In this document: positions 14,407 to 14,535 of the stretch, piece after piece
How the letters are laid out: each line of letters begins with the position of its first letter
Position numbering within the stretch: position 1 is the stretch's first letter
Assembly: GCA_000818945.1 (NCBI GenBank)
Contig: KN805386.1
Coordinates: forward strand, 375,436 to 389,970
Length of the DNA: 14,535 nt
DNA from: Schizochytrium sp. CCTCC M209059
Lineage: Eukaryota > Sar > Bigyra > Thraustochytrida > Thraustochytriidae
Reading direction: 5' to 3'
Program-made: the position numbers and the translations under genes
The notes under the pieces: generated by a model
Told to the model about the DNA's origin: nothing
What the model saw: the letters and a program-made list of their open reading frames with translations, nothing else
The model's database searches: none

Positions 14407-14535
14407 TCCCTCAACATATTTTTCCAGAAAGATCTTCTTTCTGACCGATCTTGAGACGTCCGATGCTTACGATGGATGCTTACTCTCCCGTTATCTTTCC
14501 TCCAGTTATCCTAATCCTCCTCTGCCCCCCCCCCC
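14407..14535. other. 3' flank of the sulfotransferase gene
   Basis: Contains an AGAAAGA/TCTTTCT hairpin with a TCT loop (14426-14442), 20 bases after the stop, then CT-rich sequence ending in a C run at the window edge. Probably 3' UTR; nothing else seen. Confidence 0.6.

Noticed and set aside
14526..14535. C run at the right edge as a biological signal
   Set aside because: A terminal homopolymer at the window edge may be a contig end or assembly artefact; nothing can be concluded.

Overview
This is eukaryotic nuclear DNA. It shows long intron-free reading frames for a myosin heavy chain, a PX-BAR sorting nexin, an ankyrin/TPR protein and a Golgi-type sulfotransferase, plus a eukaryotic-type selenocysteine tRNA. 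High GC, compact spacing and five apparently single-exon genes would fit a marine protist such as a thraustochytrid (Labyrinthulomycetes, stramenopile). That placement is inference from gene style only; no marker gene in the window proves it.

Layout. 1-1203 (+): 3' part of a sorting-nexin gene, cut by the left edge. 1664-5374 (-): a 1236-residue myosin, convergent with the sorting nexin. 5375-6270: an 896-base divergent intergenic region with several palindromes and repeats. 6271-8052 (+): ankyrin-TPR protein with a possible PFU-like C-terminal segment. 8131-8640: four degenerate tandem units of about 130 bases lying between convergent genes; the last unit is the 3' coding end of the next gene. 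8503-9762 (-): aspartyl/asparaginyl beta-hydroxylase family dioxygenase. 9763-9979: a short divergent control region with a TATA sequence. 9980-10066 (+): tRNA-Sec with a T11 terminator. 10288-11376 (+): SET-domain lysine/histidine methyltransferase-like protein. 11887-14406 (+): type II membrane carbohydrate sulfotransferase with a long unassigned N-terminal region.

The genes do not form an operon or a recognisable pathway. They look like unrelated housekeeping or cell-biology genes packed closely in alternating orientation: endosomal sorting, actin motor, co-chaperone-like scaffold, protein hydroxylation, protein methylation and glycan sulfation. I do not see a new defence or mobile system. 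The most notable items are: (1) the tRNA-Sec gene, which implies selenoprotein synthesis in this organism; (2) the tandem multiplication of the hydroxylase gene's 3' end, with one downstream copy still keeping the reading frame; (3) a CTAGGCCTAG palindrome present upstream of two genes and as split half-sites upstream of a third; (4) the unassigned ~400-residue lumenal region of the sulfotransferase.
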